Source: DAOUAT01 sp964551735
GTDB lineage: Bacteria > Chloroflexota > Anaerolineae > CG2-30-64-16
NCBI GenBank assembly: GCA_964551735.1
Contig: CAZKEF010000007.1
Span: 117,454 to 181,453 of the forward strand
Length of the DNA: 64,000 nt
Direction: 5' to 3'
Shown: in pieces, positions 41,265 through 49,620 of the stretch
Numbering within the stretch: position 1 is the stretch's first letter
How the letters are laid out: each line of letters starts with the position of its first letter
Position numbers and translations under genes: made by a program
The notes under the pieces: generated by a model
What the model was told of the DNA's origin: nothing
Database searches by the model: none
Seen by the model: only the letters and a program-made list of their open reading frames with translations

Positions 41265-43141
41265 TGGACGACATCCTGGTTGATGTCTGCCACGTCACCT
41301 ACACGCACTGGAACCAGGCCGCGGCGACCCTGCACGACGTCTCGTTGCAGATCCGCCGCGGCACCCTGAACATCCTGGTCGGGCCGGGCGGCTCCGGTAA
41401 ATCCACCCTGTGCGATCTGTTCAACGGGGTGATCCCGCACCTGCACGGCGGCAAGCTGGAAGGCGAAGTGTGGGTGGATGGCCTCAAGACCGCCGATGCC
41501 CAGGTCAAGGACCTGAGCCGGCGGGTGGGCCGAGTGTTCCAGGACCCCGAGATCATGTTCGCCATGCTGTACGTGGAGGACGAGATCGCGTTCGGCCCGG
41601 AGAACCTGCGCTTCGAGGTCGCCGAGATCCAGCGCATCGTCGAGGAGCTGCTGGTGCAGACCGACCTGGGCGGCCACCGCCACAACCTGGTATGGAACCT
41701 GTCGGGCGGACAGATCCAAAAACTGGGCCTGGCAACGGTGCTGGCCATGCGGCCGGCCATGATCGTCCTGGACGAACCCACCTCGAACCTCGACCCCGGC
41801 GCGTCCCGCAGCGTCCACGAGCTGGTGCGGACGCTGCGGGACGCGGGCATCACCGTGCTGCTGGTGACGCGCGAGCTGGATGAGCTGCTGGCCGAGGCGG
41901 ATCAACTCCTGGTGTTGGCTGACGGCGCGTTGGTTGCGGCCGGCCGGCCCCGCCAGGTGTTGGCCGAGCACGGCCGAGAAATGGTCGAATCGTTGGGCAT
42001 ATGGCTGCCGGAGACCAGCGAGATCGGCGTCGCGCTGCAAACAGCCGGCCTGGCCCACGACCGCCCCATCCCGATCACCGTGGCTGAGACGCTGGCCCTG
42101 CTGGCCGACGAAGGGCTACTGACGCCGGATAACGAGGGTGTCGTGGGCCCGTCAGCCGATGAGAATCGGAATCGCGGCTTCAGCCGGTCTGGCGCGCCAC
42201 GCGAAAAGCCGGCTCAAGCCTCTCGCCCCGAATCGCGCCGGGGCATTCTCGGATCGGCCCCTGCCAGCACGCCGCCTGGCGCAGACGACGTGCTGATCGC
42301 TGCGCGTGACCTGCGCTTCGCCTACCCCGATGGCACCCAGGCGCTGCGCGGGGTCTCGTTCGAGATCCGCCGCGGGGAGTGGGCCATGATCGTGGGCCGC
42401 AACGGCGCAGGCAAGAGCACCCTGGCGCGGCTGCTGGTGGGGCTCAACAAGCCCCAGGGGCCGGGCCTCACCCTCTTCGGTCGGGATGCGCGGTCCTGGC
42501 AGGTGCACAAGCTGGCCAACCACATCGCGCTGGTATTCCAGAACCCCGAACACCAGTTCCTCACCGACAGCGTGGCCGACGAGATCGGCTACAGCCTGCT
42601 GGCACGCGGGGTCGCCGACCCGGCCGAGGTAGCCATGCGCACCGACATCCTGCTGGCGCAGCTCGGGTTATCCGGCCTGCGCGCGGTGCATCCCTTCGCC
42701 CTCAGTGCAGGACTGAAGCGGCGGCTGGGCGTGGCGACCATGCTGGTCGGGGAGCCGGAACTGCTGGTGGTGGACGAGCCGACCTACGGCCAGGATCGGG
42801 CGATGACCCACACCCTGATGGCCCGTATGCAGCAGATCCGCGAGCAGGGCGTGGCCGTAGTGATGATCACCCACGACATGCGCCTGGTGCAGGAGTACGC
42901 GGAGCGGGTGTTAGTGATGAGCGATGGGCTGGTGCAGTACGACGGCCCGGCCGCGGGCCTGTTTGCGCAGGAAGATCTGTTAGCGCGCGCCAACCTGCGC
43001 CGCACCATGCTCCACGACCTGCTGTCCGGCCTGGAGGCAGCCGGGGCCGCGCCGGCTGTGCCGATCCGCAGCACCGCGGACTTGATCCACCTGCTCGTGC
43101 CGCACAGCGCGGCCACGGAGGCGCAACATGGCCGCGACTGA
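41264..43141 (+). CDS. ykoD: ECF transporter duplicated ATPase, YkoD-like
   Basis: A 625-residue fusion of two ABC ATPases that powers the transporter. The first domain has Walker A GPGGSGKST, signature LSGGQIQKLG and Walker B MIVLDEPTSNLDP. The second has GRNGAGKST, a degenerate signature LSAGLKRRLG and LLVVDEPTYGQD. The second site may therefore be weaker. Between them (about residues 300-335) a serine/arginine-rich segment is coded by the family B palindrome at 42164-42258. The gene overlaps ykoE by one base and ykoC by 14 bases, showing tight translational coupling. Confidence 0.9.
   Translation: MDDILVDVCHVTYTHWNQAAATLHDVSLQIRRGTLNILVGPGGSGKSTLCDLFNGVIPHLHGGKLEGEVWVDGLKTADAQVKDLSRRVGRVFQDPEIMFAMLYVEDEIAFGPENLRFEVAEIQRIVEELLVQTDLGGHRHNLVWNLSGGQIQKLGLATVLAMRPAMIVLDEPTSNLDPGASRSVHELVRTLRDAGITVLLVTRELDELLAEADQLLVLADGALVAAGRPRQVLAEHGREMVESLGIWLPETSEIGVALQTAGLAHDRPIPITVAETLALLADEGLLTPDNEGVVGPSADENRNRGFSRSGAPREKPAQASRPESRRGILGSAPASTPPGADDVLIAARDLRFAYPDGTQALRGVSFEIRRGEWAMIVGRNGAGKSTLARLLVGLNKPQGPGLTLFGRDARSWQVHKLANHIALVFQNPEHQFLTDSVADEIGYSLLARGVADPAEVAMRTDILLAQLGLSGLRAVHPFALSAGLKRRLGVATMLVGEPELLVVDEPTYGQDRAMTHTLMARMQQIREQGVAVVMITHDMRLVQEYAERVLVMSDGLVQYDGPAAGLFAQEDLLARANLRRTMLHDLLSGLEAAGAAPAVPIRSTADLIHLLVPHSAATEAQHGRD
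42164..42258. repeat. In-frame family B palindrome in the ECF ATPase linker
   Basis: CGGCTTCAGCCGGT and AGCCGGCTCAAGCCTC arms with GGAATCGC and CCCCGAATCGC flanks match the intergenic family B copies. It is confined to the linker between the two ABC domains. Confidence 0.75.
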
Positions 43142-43904
43142 GTACAGCCTGAGCTACGTGGCACGCGACTCGGCCATGCACCGCATCTACCCGCTGGTCA
43201 AGCTGGCCTGGGTGTTCGTGGTCGCGATCGGCCTCTTCTTCTATCGCACACCGGTCACGGGCGCGATCATGCTGGCGGTGGTGCTGGTCATGGCGCTGAT
43301 CGTCTCGCGCGTGCCGCTGCGCACCCTGCTCAGCAGCTCCCAGCTGATCTTCGGCCTGGGCATCCTACTGATGATCTTCCACTTCTTCGCCGACCCCGGC
43401 ACGCCGATCTACCGCCTCGGCCCGCTGACCATCACCGACGGCGGGCTGCGCGAGGGGCCGATCTTCTTTTTCCGCCTATCGGTGGTCGTGCTTGCCAGCT
43501 TCATCCTGATCTGGACCACCGATATCCGGGACTTGTTGGTGGCGTTGACGCGGGCGGGCATCCCATATCGCTACGCGTTTGCGGTCTTCCTGGCGCTACG
43601 CTTCCTGCCGGTGGCGCAGCGCGAGGTCAATGCCGTGCGCGCGGCGCACGCTATCCGCGGCCGCGCAACCCGCTCCAACCTGATGCATCGCGTCAAGCTG
43701 TGGCAGCGCTACATGTTCACGGTGTTGGTCAATGGCTTGCGCAAGGCCGAGATGACCGCCACCGCGCTGGAGTGCCGTGGCTTCGGCGCGCACCCCGACC
43801 GCACTTATGTCAAATCAGCCCCCTACCGGCCGGCCGATTGGGCCCTGGTCGCGGCGTTCGTGTTGTTGCAGGTCGCGTTGATCGTGGGGGAACGGTTGAC
43901 TTGA
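43128..43904 (+). CDS. ykoC: ECF transporter T component, YkoC-like
   Basis: The transmembrane coupling subunit that links the ATPase to YkoE. The 258-residue protein shows DSAMHRIYPLVKLAWVFVVA at the N-terminus, then several hydrophobic segments. FAVFLALRFLPVAQREVNAV and MTATALECRGFGAHPDRTY follow. The second carries the Ala-Arg-Gly-like coupling motif (here ECRGFG). It starts inside the end of ykoD. The operon appears to end here, as a new promoter begins 13 bases downstream. Confidence 0.9.
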   Translation: MAATEYSLSYVARDSAMHRIYPLVKLAWVFVVAIGLFFYRTPVTGAIMLAVVLVMALIVSRVPLRTLLSSSQLIFGLGILLMIFHFFADPGTPIYRLGPLTITDGGLREGPIFFFRLSVVVLASFILIWTTDIRDLLVALTRAGIPYRYAFAVFLALRFLPVAQREVNAVRAAHAIRGRATRSNLMHRVKLWQRYMFTVLVNGLRKAEMTATALECRGFGAHPDRTYVKSAPYRPADWALVAAFVLLQVALIVGERLT

Positions 43905-43916
43905 CGCTGCCCTCTT

Positions 43917-43945
43917 TTGACAGGCCCCCGGCCCTGTGGTAAAGT
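43917..43945 (+). promoter_or_regulatory. Promoter of the RIO kinase leader
   Basis: TTGACA (43917-43922) and TAAAGT (43940-43945) are 17 bases apart. Confidence 0.75.
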
Positions 43946-43984
43946 CAACTTGCTCAAGATCACACCGAAAGGAGGCGCACCGAG

Positions 43985-44065
43985 ATGCCAGAAATCACCC
44001 ATACCGTGCTGTTGGCTGTCGTTCTTTGGGCAGGCACAGCGAGTGCGCCCCGTCACCGGATCTGA
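43985..44065 (+). CDS. Tiny leader ORF upstream of the RIO kinase (26 codons)
   Basis: MPEITHTVLLAVVLW...RHRI, then TGA. AAAGGAGG lies nine bases before the ATG. The middle is hydrophobic (TVLLAVVLWAG) and the end is basic, so a small membrane peptide is possible. The arrangement of promoter, strong ribosome-binding site, tiny ORF and terminator matches the rsgA leader. No known family is recognised. Confidence 0.5.
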   Translation: MPEITHTVLLAVVLWAGTASAPRHRI

Positions 44066-44088
44066 GCCACACCTCGTGCTCTCTCCGG

Positions 44089-44127
44089 CGGCCGCGGGCA
44101 GCTTCGAGCCTGCGGCCGTTTCTGTTT
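44089..44127 (+). terminator. Terminator between the tiny ORF and the RIO kinase
   Basis: CGGCCGCGGGC and GCCTGCGGCCG form an 11-bp stem (one G-T pair) with an eight-base loop, followed by TTTCTGTTT. It lies 26 bases before the kinase GTG. Confidence 0.85.
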
Positions 44128-44152
44128 AATGCCTCATCACCGGAGAGAAACT

Positions 44153-45127
44153 GTGTCTCATCTGACCCTGGCCCAAATGCTGGATGAAGACTTCGACCCC
44201 GCGGTGGCCGGCCCACGCCGGACCGGCGCGGGCGGCCGCTTGCACCGGGCGCGGCAACAAGGTGACTCCGACCACGTCGTGATGGATGAAATCCTGATGT
44301 ATGCGGACGATCCTGAGGCCGCGGCCAGCGCATTCAACCCCACGTTCAGCGCCTCGCGCTACGAACGCGCCTGGATCCTGAGCTACCTGGGGCCGTTTTA
44401 CGACCGGCAACTGATCGCTGATGTGCTGCGCAAGGTGAAGGGCGGCAAAGAGGCGACCGTGTACTGCTGCGCCGGGGGCGCCCGGTGCGAGCTGGCGCTG
44501 GTGGCCGCAAAGGTCTACCGGCCGCGGCAGTTTCGCAACCTGCGCAACGATGCACTTTACCGGCAGGGCCGCGAGATCCTGGGCGCGCGCGGCCAGCCGG
44601 TGCGCGACCGCCGCGCGCTGCACGCGGTGCGGATGGGGACCCGCAAAGGGAAGGAAATGGAGCACACCTCGTGGCTGGCCCACGAGTATGCCTCGTTGCA
44701 GGTGCTCCACGCGGCCGGCGTGCGCGTCCCGCAGCCCATCGCCTTCGCCAACAACACGATCCTGATGGAGTACGTGGGCGATCGCAAGACGCCCGCGCCG
44801 ACCCTGCACAGCGTCCGGCTGCCTCTCAAAGCTGCGCGGCCGCTGTTCGACGCGCTGCTGCACGACGTCGAGGTGATGCTGGCCTGCGGCCGGGTGCACG
44901 CCGACCTGTCAGCGTTCAACGTCCTCTACGCGGGCGGCGACTACCGGATCATTGACTTCCCGCAGGCCGTTGATCCGGCGGCACATCCCAGCGCGTATCC
45001 GCTCTTCGAGCGCGACGTGACCCGCCTGTGCCAATACTTCGCCCGCTACGGCATCGCGGCCGACCCGCCCGCGCTGGCCGCCGACATCTGGGCGCGCGTC
45101 GGGCCGGAGGTCGGGCCGGCGGGGTAA
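44153..45127 (+). CDS. RIO family serine/threonine kinase
   Basis: A 324-residue atypical protein kinase of the RIO type. The nucleotide loop is KVKGGKEATVYCC and the ATP-binding Lys is in VAAKVYRPRQFRNL. The catalytic loop is VHADLSAFNVLY and the metal-binding motif YRIIDFPQAVD replaces DFG, as in RIO1. In archaea and eukaryotes RIO kinases act in small ribosomal subunit maturation; bacterial roles are poorly known. The GTG at 44153 has GGAG seven bases upstream. An ATG at 44129 lies within the terminator tail and is less likely. Confidence 0.9.
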   Translation: MSHLTLAQMLDEDFDPAVAGPRRTGAGGRLHRARQQGDSDHVVMDEILMYADDPEAAASAFNPTFSASRYERAWILSYLGPFYDRQLIADVLRKVKGGKEATVYCCAGGARCELALVAAKVYRPRQFRNLRNDALYRQGREILGARGQPVRDRRALHAVRMGTRKGKEMEHTSWLAHEYASLQVLHAAGVRVPQPIAFANNTILMEYVGDRKTPAPTLHSVRLPLKAARPLFDALLHDVEVMLACGRVHADLSAFNVLYAGGDYRIIDFPQAVDPAAHPSAYPLFERDVTRLCQYFARYGIAADPPALAADIWARVGPEVGPAG

Positions 45128-45130
45128 GCG

Positions 45131-45198
45131 CACGCGTCACGCGCCAGGCGCTTCACGTCACGCCGAATGCTCGTAGATTGTCGAACAATGAGCGGCAT
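45131..45198 (-). pseudogene. Toxin remnant (YafQ/RelE-like N-terminus)
   Basis: ATG at 45198 begins MPLIVRQSTSIRRDVKRLAR, which resembles the FKRDVK start of YafQ-type mRNA interferases. The reading frame then runs into the RIO kinase end, so the rest of the toxin is missing. It lies three bases after the antitoxin remnant stop, the usual order. Confidence 0.55.
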
Positions 45199-45201
45199 CG
45201 C

Positions 45202-45342
45202 TCAGCTCTTCCAATCAGCAAACAGCTCGGCCGTTGTCTGGAAGACCTGCCCGCCGCCGCGCTCGATCTCGCGCATCGCTTCCAACGTCTCAGCGTTGGG
45301 ACGTTTGACGGTCGGTTGGTGATCTCCAAAGGAGTAGCCGCG
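45202..45342 (-). pseudogene. Antitoxin remnant (RelB/DinJ-like C-terminus)
   Basis: The minus-strand frame reads KRPNAETLEAMREIERGGG, then TTAELFADWKS and stop. This is the typical C-terminal part of RelB/DinJ antitoxins. The N-terminal DNA-binding half is absent because the divergent BNR-protein gene starts at 45345. Together with the toxin remnant this is a degraded toxin-antitoxin locus filling the 45128-45344 gap. Confidence 0.65.
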
Positions 45343-45344
45343 CC

Positions 45345-47546
45345 ATGTTCACCCAACGTCTCTTTCATCGTATGGCCGCCTGCTGGCTGGCTGTGCTCTT
45401 CATGTGGCTGTTTGCTTGCGGCAACGACATCGCCCAAGCGGCGCCGCCGGCCCAAGCGCAGCCGCCCACCTACCGCTGGCGCCAGGTCAACACCGGGCTA
45501 GAAGATCCCTTCGCCATGCAGTTTTCCAGCGACTTTGCCGCCAACGGCCAGATCTATGCATTTTCGGATCACAACACCCTGTCCTATGGCCACGGTTACG
45601 GCATCATCTTTCGCTCGGAGACACGCGGCCGGAACTGGGAAAGGTACGGCGCCACACCACCCCTGCTCAAACTGACCGCCGTCTCGCCGGAGACACCGTC
45701 CGGCCCGGTGCTGCTGGGCGTGGAGGAGTATTCCGATCCGGTGGACTTCAGCCAGAACTTCCGCCTGGTGCGCTCCACCTCGCCAGGCACGGCCTGGACC
45801 ACAGTCTGGGACAGGTCGCCGCTGTTCAACCAGATCGTCTTCTCCCCGGCGTTCGCCACAGACCAGACTGTCTTCGTGGCGTGGGCAAATTCGCCGGACG
45901 GCGGCATCTGGCGATCCACCGATGGCGGCGTCACCTGGCAGCCGGCGCAGAAGATCGCGGTGCACCCCGGCAACGGCCGGGTGGTCAGCCTGGCCTTCTC
46001 GCCGGACTTCGCCGTTGACCGCACGCTGATGGCCTCGGTCATCGCGTATTGGGATGGCCAAATCTCCTGGTCCGGCGGCGTCTACCGCTCAACCGATGGC
46101 GGCACCACCTGGTTCGCCTCCGACCAGGGCTGCGTGGGACCCATCTGGAAGCTGGCCTTCTCGCCCGCCTTTGCGACCGACCGAAGCGTGTATGCGATAG
46201 GCGAGGATGACAGTGATCCCTTTAACTACCGGGTTTACCACTCCACCAACGGCGGGGGCCTGTGGGAGTGCCTGCCCGTCCAGCCCCAGGCCGGGAGGAT
46301 CTTCGACATCGCGCTCTCCCCGGCCTTCGCCAGCGATCACACGCTGCTCCTCGGCGCCGAGAGTAAGGGGCTTGTCCAGAGCACCGACGGCGGCGCAACA
46401 TGGCAGACCTTAGCCTGGCGCGGATCGGGCGTACAGTACGCGTATTTCTCACCCAATTATGCGCAAGACCGCGTCCTGGCGGTGGCGCTGAAGGGCACGC
46501 GTTCCTACTATCGCTATGATGGGCCGGGCGGAAACTTCTTCTCGTATGATGGCGGCGCGACGTGGCGGCCCGCGGATATCACCCTGGCGCCGGTGCAAGC
46601 CCTGGCGCTATCGCCCGCGCATATCACTGATCGCAGCCTGTGGGCCAGCCTGGGCGCTTACCAGGCCAACGCCTATCGCTCGACGGATGGCGGCGACACC
46701 TGGTTGACCCAGGCTGATTATGTCCTGGACGATCCGTCTTTCAACAGCATGGCGGCGTTCGCCCGGCCCGGCAATCAGCCCCTGGTCTTCGCCACCTCCC
46801 CGGCCGGCGAAATGGTCGGCGGTGGGGTCTACCTGTCCAACGACGGCGGCTTCAGCTACGCGCGCCTCGGCGGCGGCCCGCTATACGGCAACCTGGTCGT
46901 CATCTCGCCCGATTTCGGCAGCGATCAAACGGTCTGGGTCGGCGCATACAACGGCCTCCACAGGTCCACCAATTCCGGCACGAGTTGGGGTCTGCTCCCC
47001 GGCGACCTGCCGGCCGCGAACGTGACCGGCCTGGTCGCCTCGCCGGCCTATGCCAGCGACCGCACCCTGTTCGCCGCGCTGCCCGATGGCGCGGACGCGG
47101 GGGTCTATCGCACCACCGATGCCGGCGCGCACTGGACGAAGCTGGACCTGCCCGGCGGGGCTGTTCCGGCGAAAGTCGCACTGTCGCCATCTTTCGCGGC
47201 CGACCGCACCGCCTGGGTCACCAGCCTGGCGCATGGGGTGTTCCACTCCACCGACCAGGGGGATAGCTGGCAAGCGCCCACGACTGTGTTGGCGGGCTGC
47301 GGCCCTGTCCAACCGGGCAGCACGGTCGCGGCCGGCCGGACCCTGTGGGCGGTTTGCAGCGGGGCCCTCTACCGCAGCGCGGATGAAGGCGCCACCTGGA
47401 CGCAGGACAACCCGGCCGGCGCGGTTGCCGCATTGGTGGCTGCCGATCCCGTCAGCGGCACGGTGTTCCTGGGGACAGACGCTCACGGCATCTACCGCCG
47501 CGAACGCGTCTATTCGGTGGCGCTGCCGTTGATCGTCAAAAAGTAG
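45345..47546 (+). CDS. Secreted BNR/Asp-box repeat protein
   Basis: A 733-residue extracellular protein. A signal peptide (AACWLAVLFMWLFACGNDIAQA) may be followed by lipid attachment at the Cys of FACG, though the lipobox is imperfect. About ten repeats share SPAFAxDxTxxxG and STDGGxTW/STNGGG, the Asp-box beta-propeller signature of sialidase and YCF48-like folds. No sialidase catalytic arginine triad or glutamate is evident, so it is probably a binding or scaffold protein. It ends in YSVALPLIVKK, like the LPLVLK ending of the giant protein. AAAGGAG lies before the ATG. Confidence 0.85.
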   Translation: MFTQRLFHRMAACWLAVLFMWLFACGNDIAQAAPPAQAQPPTYRWRQVNTGLEDPFAMQFSSDFAANGQIYAFSDHNTLSYGHGYGIIFRSETRGRNWERYGATPPLLKLTAVSPETPSGPVLLGVEEYSDPVDFSQNFRLVRSTSPGTAWTTVWDRSPLFNQIVFSPAFATDQTVFVAWANSPDGGIWRSTDGGVTWQPAQKIAVHPGNGRVVSLAFSPDFAVDRTLMASVIAYWDGQISWSGGVYRSTDGGTTWFASDQGCVGPIWKLAFSPAFATDRSVYAIGEDDSDPFNYRVYHSTNGGGLWECLPVQPQAGRIFDIALSPAFASDHTLLLGAESKGLVQSTDGGATWQTLAWRGSGVQYAYFSPNYAQDRVLAVALKGTRSYYRYDGPGGNFFSYDGGATWRPADITLAPVQALALSPAHITDRSLWASLGAYQANAYRSTDGGDTWLTQADYVLDDPSFNSMAAFARPGNQPLVFATSPAGEMVGGGVYLSNDGGFSYARLGGGPLYGNLVVISPDFGSDQTVWVGAYNGLHRSTNSGTSWGLLPGDLPAANVTGLVASPAYASDRTLFAALPDGADAGVYRTTDAGAHWTKLDLPGGAVPAKVALSPSFAADRTAWVTSLAHGVFHSTDQGDSWQAPTTVLAGCGPVQPGSTVAAGRTLWAVCSGALYRSADEGATWTQDNPAGAVAALVAADPVSGTVFLGTDAHGIYRRERVYSVALPLIVKK

Positions 47547-47556
47547 CTCACGGCAT

Positions 47557-47586
47557 TTGGCCAGGTGGGGGTTTCCTTGCTATACT
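47557..47586 (+). promoter_or_regulatory. Candidate promoter for the small GNAT gene
   Basis: TTGGCC (47557-47562) and TATACT (47581-47586) are 18 bases apart. The start codon is 62 bases further on. Confidence 0.55.
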
Positions 47587-47648
47587 GCCCCCTCGCGTAA
47601 CCTGCGCCAGTTCAGCGCATCAAAAAGAGGGTTTTCAAGGACGGTCTC

Positions 47649-48092
47649 ATGCTGATTGAAATCGCTACCGAAGTCACCGACGAACTGGTGGCCGCGTTCG
47701 AGCGGCTGACGCCGCAGTTGTCGGCTTCCAACCCCGCGCCGACGCGGGCGCAACTGGCCGAGATGGTCGCCTCGCCCGCGGTCACACTGCTGGTCGCGCG
47801 CGCCCCTGGGGCTGGCGACGCCATCGTGGGCAGCCTGACGCTGGCGATGTTCCGCATTCCCACCGGGCTGCGTGCGTGGATCGAAGATGTGGTGGTGGAC
47901 GCCAGCCAGCGGGGCCAGGGCATCGGTGAGGCGCTGACGCGCGAGGCGTTGCGCGTGGCGCAGGCGGCCGGCGCCACCACGGTGGACCTGACCTCCCGGC
48001 CCTCGCGCGAGGCTGCGAACCGGCTGTATCAGCGCATCGGGTTTGAGAAACGCGAAACCAATGTATATCGCTATAAGTTAGGCAACGAGTAA
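47649..48092 (+). CDS. GNAT family N-acetyltransferase
   Basis: A 147-residue single-domain acetyltransferase. WIEDVVVDASQRGQGIGEAL is the strand-4/pyrophosphate-loop motif (Q-x-x-G-x-G) that binds acetyl-CoA. TVDLTSRPSREAANRLYQRI is the following helix, and GFEKRETNVYRYKL closes the fold. The substrate is unknown. AAGGA precedes the ATG. It appears to be a single-gene unit. Confidence 0.85.
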   Translation: MLIEIATEVTDELVAAFERLTPQLSASNPAPTRAQLAEMVASPAVTLLVARAPGAGDAIVGSLTLAMFRIPTGLRAWIEDVVVDASQRGQGIGEALTREALRVAQAAGATTVDLTSRPSREAANRLYQRIGFEKRETNVYRYKLGNE

Positions 48093-48117
48093 ACAGCAAA
48101 GACTTAAGGTGATGGCA

Positions 48118-48174
48118 TCGAGCCTTTAAGCGGTTTGACGGACAAAGAAATTGACCGGCTAAAGCCTCCATTCC
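48118..48174. repeat. Family B palindromic repeat, intergenic copy
   Basis: TCGAGCCTTTAAGCGGT and ACCGGCTAAAGCCTCC arms, ending ATTCC, match the copy at 7311-7370. Confidence 0.7.
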
Positions 48175-48223
48175 AAATGCCTGAGCGATGATCGTGTCTT
48201 TATGAGTTGTTGAGGAGAAGCAG

Positions 48224-49069
48224 ATGGCAAACGCTCCATTCGTGATCGAAGTATCAGAAGCAAACTTTCAGACCGAAGTGCTTGACCGCTCCCGCAAGAC
48301 GCCGGTGGTGGTGGACTTTTGGGCGCCGTGGTGCGGCCCGTGCCGCATGTTGGGGCCGGTGCTGGAGAAGCTGGCCAAGGAGTACAACGGCGGCTTCGTG
48401 CTGGCGAAGATCAACACCGACCAGAACCAGCGCCTGGCCATGCAGTTCGGCATCCAGGGCATCCCGGCAGTGAAAGCATTCCGCGATGGCAAAGTGGCGG
48501 CCGAGTTCGTCGGCGCGCAGCCGGAGCCGCAGGTGCGCCAGTTTTTGCAGCGGCTGGGCGCGGCCCCCGGTTCGGGCCAGGCCGCGGATGGCGCGGGCGG
48601 GGACGGGGCCGGCAAGCTGCTGGCCGCGCGGCGCTGGGCCGAGGCCGAGGCCGCGTATCGCCGCGGGGATGCCAAGACCCCGGCGAGCGCGCTGGGGCTG
48701 GCGCGGGCGCTGCTGGCCCAGGGCAAAGGGAGCGAGGCAGGCCGGCTGCTGGACGGGATCAAAGATGGTCCTGAAGCCGCCGTGGCCGCCAAGCTGCGGC
48801 CGCTGGTGGACTACCTGGCCGCGGCCAAAGGGGTGGAGGACGTGGTCGGCGCGGACACGGCGGCCGCGCACTTCTTCCGGGCGAACCGGGCGCTGAGTGA
48901 TCGCAACCCCACCGCCGCGCTGGAGGAGATGCTGACCGCGATCCGCCGCGACAAGCGCTACCGCAACGGCGAGCCGCGGCAGGTGATGCTGGCGCTGCTG
49001 GAGCTGCTGGACGAGGCCGATCCGCAGCGGCGGGAGTACCTCAACAAGCTGGCGTCTGCGCTGTTTTAG
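48224..49069 (+). CDS. cnoX: Thioredoxin-TPR protein (CnoX/YbbN family)
   Basis: A 281-residue protein. An N-terminal thioredoxin domain (VVVDFWAPWCGPCRML, GIQGIPAVKAFRDG with the cis-Pro) is followed by about 170 residues of TPR-like helices. Their ending RYRNGEPRQVMLALLELL resembles CnoX, which holds and protects unfolded proteins. Unlike Escherichia coli CnoX, which lacks the redox CXXC, this copy keeps WCGPC and may be an active thiol oxidoreductase. GAGGAG lies seven bases before the ATG. It is flanked by repeats on both sides, so it is probably monocistronic. Confidence 0.9.
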   Translation: MANAPFVIEVSEANFQTEVLDRSRKTPVVVDFWAPWCGPCRMLGPVLEKLAKEYNGGFVLAKINTDQNQRLAMQFGIQGIPAVKAFRDGKVAAEFVGAQPEPQVRQFLQRLGAAPGSGQAADGAGGDGAGKLLAARRWAEAEAAYRRGDAKTPASALGLARALLAQGKGSEAGRLLDGIKDGPEAAVAAKLRPLVDYLAAAKGVEDVVGADTAAAHFFRANRALSDRNPTAALEEMLTAIRRDKRYRNGEPRQVMLALLELLDEADPQRREYLNKLASALF

Positions 49070-49077
49070 CCCCCACT

Positions 49078-49125
49078 CCGGAATCGAGGCTGTGCAAAGC
49101 CTCCTTTAGGATCAGCCGGTCTCTC
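49078..49125. repeat. Partial family B repeat
   Basis: CCGGAATCGAGGC at the left, AAAGCCTCCTTTAGG in the middle and ATCAGCCGGT at the right match family B with rearranged spacing. Confidence 0.55.
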
Positions 49126-49158
49126 TGGGGCATGAGAGCAACCGAAGGAACTCCCGAT

Positions 49159-49299
49159 TGTCATCCTGAGCGGGTTAACCACGCAAAGCCAGTTACGGCG
49201 AACCCCCAGCGAAGGATCTCGTTGCGATTCCAAGGCAGAGACCCTTCGCTGGCTTTGAGCTGTCACTTGCGTTGAGTTGTAACCCCGCTCAGGGTGACA
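49159..49299. repeat. Family A palindromic repeat, best-preserved copy
   Basis: The outer arms TGTCATCCTGAGCGGG and CCCGCTCAGGGTGACA are near-perfect complements. The inner arms CCAGCGAAGGATCTC and GAGACCCTTCGCTGG are also complementary. The element is a nested double palindrome of about 140 bp. Confidence 0.88.
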
Positions 49300-49317
49300 G
49301 GTTAAGCTATTTTCAGG

Positions 49318-49620
49318 ACAGCGTCCATGCCCCTGTCGGGGCACAATCGCGAACGAAAATGCAACCATCCGCGTTCGTCCGCGCTCGTCCGCGTCCCATT
49401 CTCGGGTTAGCGGCCATGTCGCAGGCGACACAAGCAGAGACGAAAACTGGAACGCGAACAACGCAGACAGACTGAGCATTTATCCGCGTAGTCTGCGTCG
49501 TCCGCGTAGTCCGCGTCCGATTTTCAGATCAGTGTCCATGCCGCGGGCGCCACAAGCAGCGATGAAAATGCAATTATCCGCGTTCATCCGCGCTCGTCCG
49601 CGTCCCATTTTCGGGTTAGG
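49318..49620. repeat. Cluster of family E repeats
   Basis: CGTCCATG...CGCGTTCGTCCGCGCTCG and CCCATTCTCGGGTTAG occur at 49318-49416. A shorter, related CGTAGTCTGCGTCG tract follows at 49475-49525, and another full copy at 49530-49620. The 49070-49635 gap holds no gene, only families B, A and E in that order. Confidence 0.75.
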
